Positions 1 to 6,203 of a stretch of 6,203 nt of DNA are shown piece by piece. The translations under genes and the position numbers were made by a program. The notes under the pieces are model-generated. The model saw only the letters and a list, made by a program, of their open reading frames with translations, searched no databases and was not told the origin of the DNA. How positions within the stretch are numbered: position 1 is the stretch's first letter; every line of letters starts with the position of its first letter. The DNA comes from an uncultured Clostridia bacterium (lineage in GTDB: Bacteria > Bacillota > Clostridia > Peptostreptococcales > Anaerovoracaceae), in contig CAKQNZ010000124.1 of the NCBI GenBank assembly GCA_934255435.1, positions 1 to 6,203 on the forward strand, given 5' to 3'.

Positions 1-2059
<2,059 letters not shown>

Positions 2060-2094
2060 ATTCTCACACCTCCTTTATCTGTCTTCTTACGTCT

Positions 2095-2122
2095 GCGGCA
2101 TACACTCTGCAGTGCTGCCCGC
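2095..2122 (-). other. Possible intercistronic RNA hairpin between atpA and atpG
   Basis: On the transcript strand, GCGGGCA at the 5' side can pair with TGCCGC at the 3' side, with one bulged G. An inner CACT/AGTG stem closes a GCAG loop. It sits between the atpA stop and the atpG RBS. No U-run follows it, so it is not an intrinsic terminator. A role in mRNA processing or in setting atpG translation is only inferred. A structure this small and imperfect could also arise by chance. Confidence 0.35.
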
Positions 2123-2127
2123 TGCCG

Positions 2128-3696
<1,569 letters not shown>

Positions 3697-4233
3697 TTAC
3701 ATTCTTAATGAATCGGCCATATCTTCAAGCCGCTTCTTTAAAGTGGTGTCTATCATGCGTCCGTTCACGAATATCCTGACACCGCTTATAAGACTCTTGT
3801 CGATCTCGTTTTTCAGTCTTACCTTCATCCTGAAAAGTGACGAGACCTGGTCTTCAAATCTGCCAAGCTGATGCTCCGTCAGCGGAGCTGCGGACACGAT
3901 GCGGCCGAATGCCACACCATCTGCCTTGTCTGCCAGCTTCTTGTATTCTTTTATTATGTTCCTGAACCTTCCGGCCCTGCCTTTGTCCACCAGAATAAAA
4001 AGAAAGTTCAGCATCTTAGTGCTGATCCGTCCTTCGAAAATGTTTCGAAGTGCATCTTTCTTTTTGATTTCTGAAATCACAGGGTCCCTGAGAAAAGCGT
4101 CCAGCTCCGGTTCACGCTGGAGGAGGTCTGAAAGTTCGAGCCCTTCGCTGAGAAAAGTGTCTCTCATCCCCAGTTCACAGCCTGCCTCGTACAGAGCGCT
4201 GCCGTATGTCATATCTACAGTCAGTTCTGCCAT
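3697..4233 (-). CDS. atpH: F0F1 ATP synthase subunit delta
   Basis: Peripheral-stalk subunit (the counterpart of mitochondrial OSCP) that ties the b subunit to the top of the F1 head. Its 178 residues are typical. The N-terminal helical domain includes YGSALYEAG (10-18) and LRDPVISEIKKKDALRNIF (48-66), followed by MLNFLFILVDKGRAGRF (74-90). The C-terminal family signature is IDKSLISGVRIFVNGRMID (144-162). The start ATG lies inside the end of atpF, a 13-base overlap in a different frame. Only weak RBS-like sequence (AGGAAG, CAGGTG) precedes it, so translation probably depends on ribosomes finishing atpF. Delta is the least conserved F1 subunit, so the call rests on the signature together with its position between atpF and atpA. 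Confidence 0.96.
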   Translation of the reverse strand: MAELTVDMTYGSALYEAGCELGMRDTFLSEGLELSDLLQREPELDAFLRDPVISEIKKKDALRNIFEGRISTKMLNFLFILVDKGRAGRFRNIIKEYKKLADKADGVAFGRIVSAAPLTEHQLGRFEDQVSSLFRMKVRLKNEIDKSLISGVRIFVNGRMIDTTLKKRLEDMADSLRM

Positions 4234-4727
4234 TCAGATGCACCTGCTTCCTCTAAAACCTGTTCTATGATCTGATCCTGACCGTTCACTTCAACATCCC
4301 GTTCCATGATCTTCTCCGCAGCCATCAGGGAAAGTACAGCTATCTGCTCTCTCATCTCGAGAACAGCTTTCTCACGCTCTCTCTCGATTTCCTTCTCGGC
4401 GCGGTTCATGATCTGGCTGGCCCTCTGGTTGGCCTGTTCTATGATCTCACTCGCCTGCTCCTCGGCCTTGATCTTTGCTTCCTTGATTATCTCGCGACCC
4501 TCGGCTTCAAGCTTTGCGATCTTCCTGTCATAGTTGGCCATCTTCTCGTCGGCTCTCCTGTTCACTGCCTCGGCATTGTCAAGAGCATCGACGATAGACT
4601 GCTTTCTTGTCTCCATAAGGTTGAGAAACGGTTTGTAAAGGAACTTTCCCAGCACACCTACCAGGATCAGGAAGTTCACCAGGTAAAATATAAATTCAGT
4701 AAGGCTCATTCCTAACGCTTGTACCAT
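4221..4727 (-). CDS. atpF: F0F1 ATP synthase subunit b
   Basis: Peripheral-stalk subunit, anchored in the membrane and extending to delta. It holds the alpha/beta head still while the rotor turns. Its 168 residues are normal. A single N-terminal membrane segment (about 10-31) is followed by the family motif FLYKPFLNLMETRKQSI (29-45). A long charged, Ala/Glu/Lys/Arg-rich coiled coil follows to about residue 140 (for example KLEAEGREIIKEAKIKAEEQ). The start at 4727 is preceded by GGAAGGAAGG, a weaker RBS than those of its neighbours. Met7 is a possible alternative start but has poor RBS spacing. The gene begins 45 bases after atpE and its last 13 bases overlap atpH. There is a single b gene, with no b' homologue in the window. 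Confidence 0.97.
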   Translation of the reverse strand: MVQALGMSLTEFIFYLVNFLILVGVLGKFLYKPFLNLMETRKQSIVDALDNAEAVNRRADEKMANYDRKIAKLEAEGREIIKEAKIKAEEQASEIIEQANQRASQIMNRAEKEIEREREKAVLEMREQIAVLSLMAAEKIMERDVEVNGQDQIIEQVLEEAGASEWQN

Positions 4728-4772
4728 TATCTTACCTTCCTTCCGTTAATATTCCGTATGTGGTCGTATCCT

Positions 4773-5739
<967 letters not shown>

Positions 5740-5761
5740 CTTTACCTTCCTCCTTTCTCTT

Positions 5762-6061
5762 TTATATTTTCTTCTGCTGTACAGACAGGACCTTGTTCAT
5801 TACAGAAAGTCCCGCTGCTATGCCAATTAAAAATGCTATACCGTGAAATGGTACAACATCTCTCAGAAAAAAGGCTGCAGCCAGTGTGAGGACGTTGACT
5901 CCGAAACTGATCATGGATCTGATATACACGCCGGTGACACCTGTATCTGCCGAATTTTCGTTATTTGATTTTTTCAGATATCCGAGCCATATGATACAGT
6001 TCTTGAGATATCCGACCAGACAGCCTGATGCAATACCTGCTATGATACCTATCACCACCAT
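5762..6061 (-). CDS. atpI: ATP synthase subunit I (AtpI-like small membrane protein)
   Basis: First gene of the operon. AtpI-family proteins help assemble or stabilise the c ring and are not part of the finished motor. The product has 99 residues from the ATG. There is a long hydrophobic N-terminal segment (about 2-29, with GxxxG-type spacing), a short polar loop (about 30-45), and two more membrane helices (about 48-66 and 70-92). YIRSMISFGVN around 46-56 is the Arg-containing stretch common to the family. It is shorter than the usual 115-130 residues and appears to lack the first of four helices, which gives it the size and layout of AtpR of N-type ATPases. An in-frame TTG at 6064 is 10 bases from AAAGGAGG (6075-6082), while the ATG at 6061 is 13 bases away, so either could be the start. 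A TAG stop lies two codons upstream of the ATG. Position and topology support the call more than sequence identity does. Confidence 0.85.
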   Translation of the reverse strand: MVVIGIIAGIASGCLVGYLKNCIIWLGYLKKSNNENSADTGVTGVYIRSMISFGVNVLTLAAAFFLRDVVPFHGIAFLIGIAAGLSVMNKVLSVQQKKI

Positions 6062-6116
6062 CAATGTCTATCAGCCTCCTTTGCAAGCGTAATAATAAAT
6101 ATCCTTTTGGAAATTA

Positions 6117-6151
6117 TGTTAGATTATACACCCGTTTGCGATAAATGTGAA
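6117..6151 (-). promoter_or_regulatory. Sigma-A-type promoter of the atp operon
   Basis: On the minus strand, a -35 box TTCACA (6146-6151, one mismatch to TTGACA) is followed by exactly 17 bases and a perfect -10 box TATAAT (6123-6128). Transcription would start near 6115-6117, giving a leader of about 50 bases before atpI. A run of seven A residues and further A/T-rich sequence just upstream of the -35 box could act as an UP element. The location ahead of the first atp gene, with no other comparable site, makes this the likely operon promoter. It has not been shown experimentally. Confidence 0.82.
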
Positions 6152-6162
6152 CCACTTTTTTT

Positions 6163-6180
6163 AAGTTAAATTTATAACAA
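6163..6180 (-). promoter_or_regulatory. Imperfect palindrome upstream of the promoter, possible Rex-like operator
   Basis: The minus strand reads TTGTTATAAATTTAACTT, with a perfect GTTA...TAAC dyad at its core. Against the Rex redox-repressor consensus of Clostridia (TTGTTAANNNNTTAACAA) it matches 11 of 14 defined bases. It starts 11 bases upstream of the -35 box, which is unusual for a simple blocking repressor site. A/T-rich promoter DNA produces such matches by chance, so this is tentative. The remaining bases, 6181-6203, are too few to assign to a gene. Confidence 0.25.
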
Positions 6181-6203
6181 TTTCAAGGGTCGGAGGTATG
6201 CCC

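Noticed and set aside
6183..6203. Possible start of a plus-strand gene (GGAGGTATG) or end of an upstream minus-strand gene (frame closing with TGA)
   Set aside because: The GGAGG is only one base from the ATG, too close to work as an RBS, and two codons are not enough to support a gene. A short minus-strand frame ending at 6183 cannot be told from chance.

Overview
The window holds almost all of a bacterial F-type (F0F1) ATP synthase operon, encoded on the minus strand and read from right to left. The order is atpI-atpB-atpE-atpF-atpH-atpA-atpG-atpD. atpD runs off the left edge after about 393 codons. atpC (epsilon), the usual last gene, would lie beyond that edge and is not seen. All eight genes were identified from protein motifs, and the order is the standard bacterial one.

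The organism is most likely a Gram-positive anaerobe of the Clostridia (Bacillota). Pointers are the strong AAAGGAGG-type ribosome binding sites, frequent AGA (Arg) and ATA (Ile) codons, moderate GC content, the protein wording, and a c subunit carrying a Na+-type ligand set. I cannot name a genus or family from sequence alone.

Layout from right to left: 6065-6203 is non-coding upstream DNA with a near-consensus sigma-A-type promoter (TTCACA, 17-base spacer, TATAAT) and an A/T-rich stretch in front of it. Next come the membrane genes atpI (accessory), atpB (a), atpE (c) and atpF (b). The stalk and catalytic genes follow: atpH (delta), atpA (alpha), atpG (gamma) and atpD (beta). Gaps are short (11-76 bases) or negative (atpF and atpH overlap by 13 bases), with no internal terminator, so one polycistronic mRNA is expected. 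The two longest gaps have distinctive content: a U-rich tract plus a strong RBS before atpE, and a small imperfect hairpin between atpA and atpG.

Together the products form the F0 motor (a, b, c ring), the central stalk (gamma) and the alpha/beta head that makes or hydrolyses ATP. The c subunit has the residues P19, Q23, E56, S57 and Y61 that match the Na+-coordinating set of known sodium F-ATPases. Sodium coupling is therefore the main biological inference here. I found no mobile element, CRISPR array, RNA gene or undescribed system. This is a well-conserved housekeeping locus, and the findings below concern details of it.
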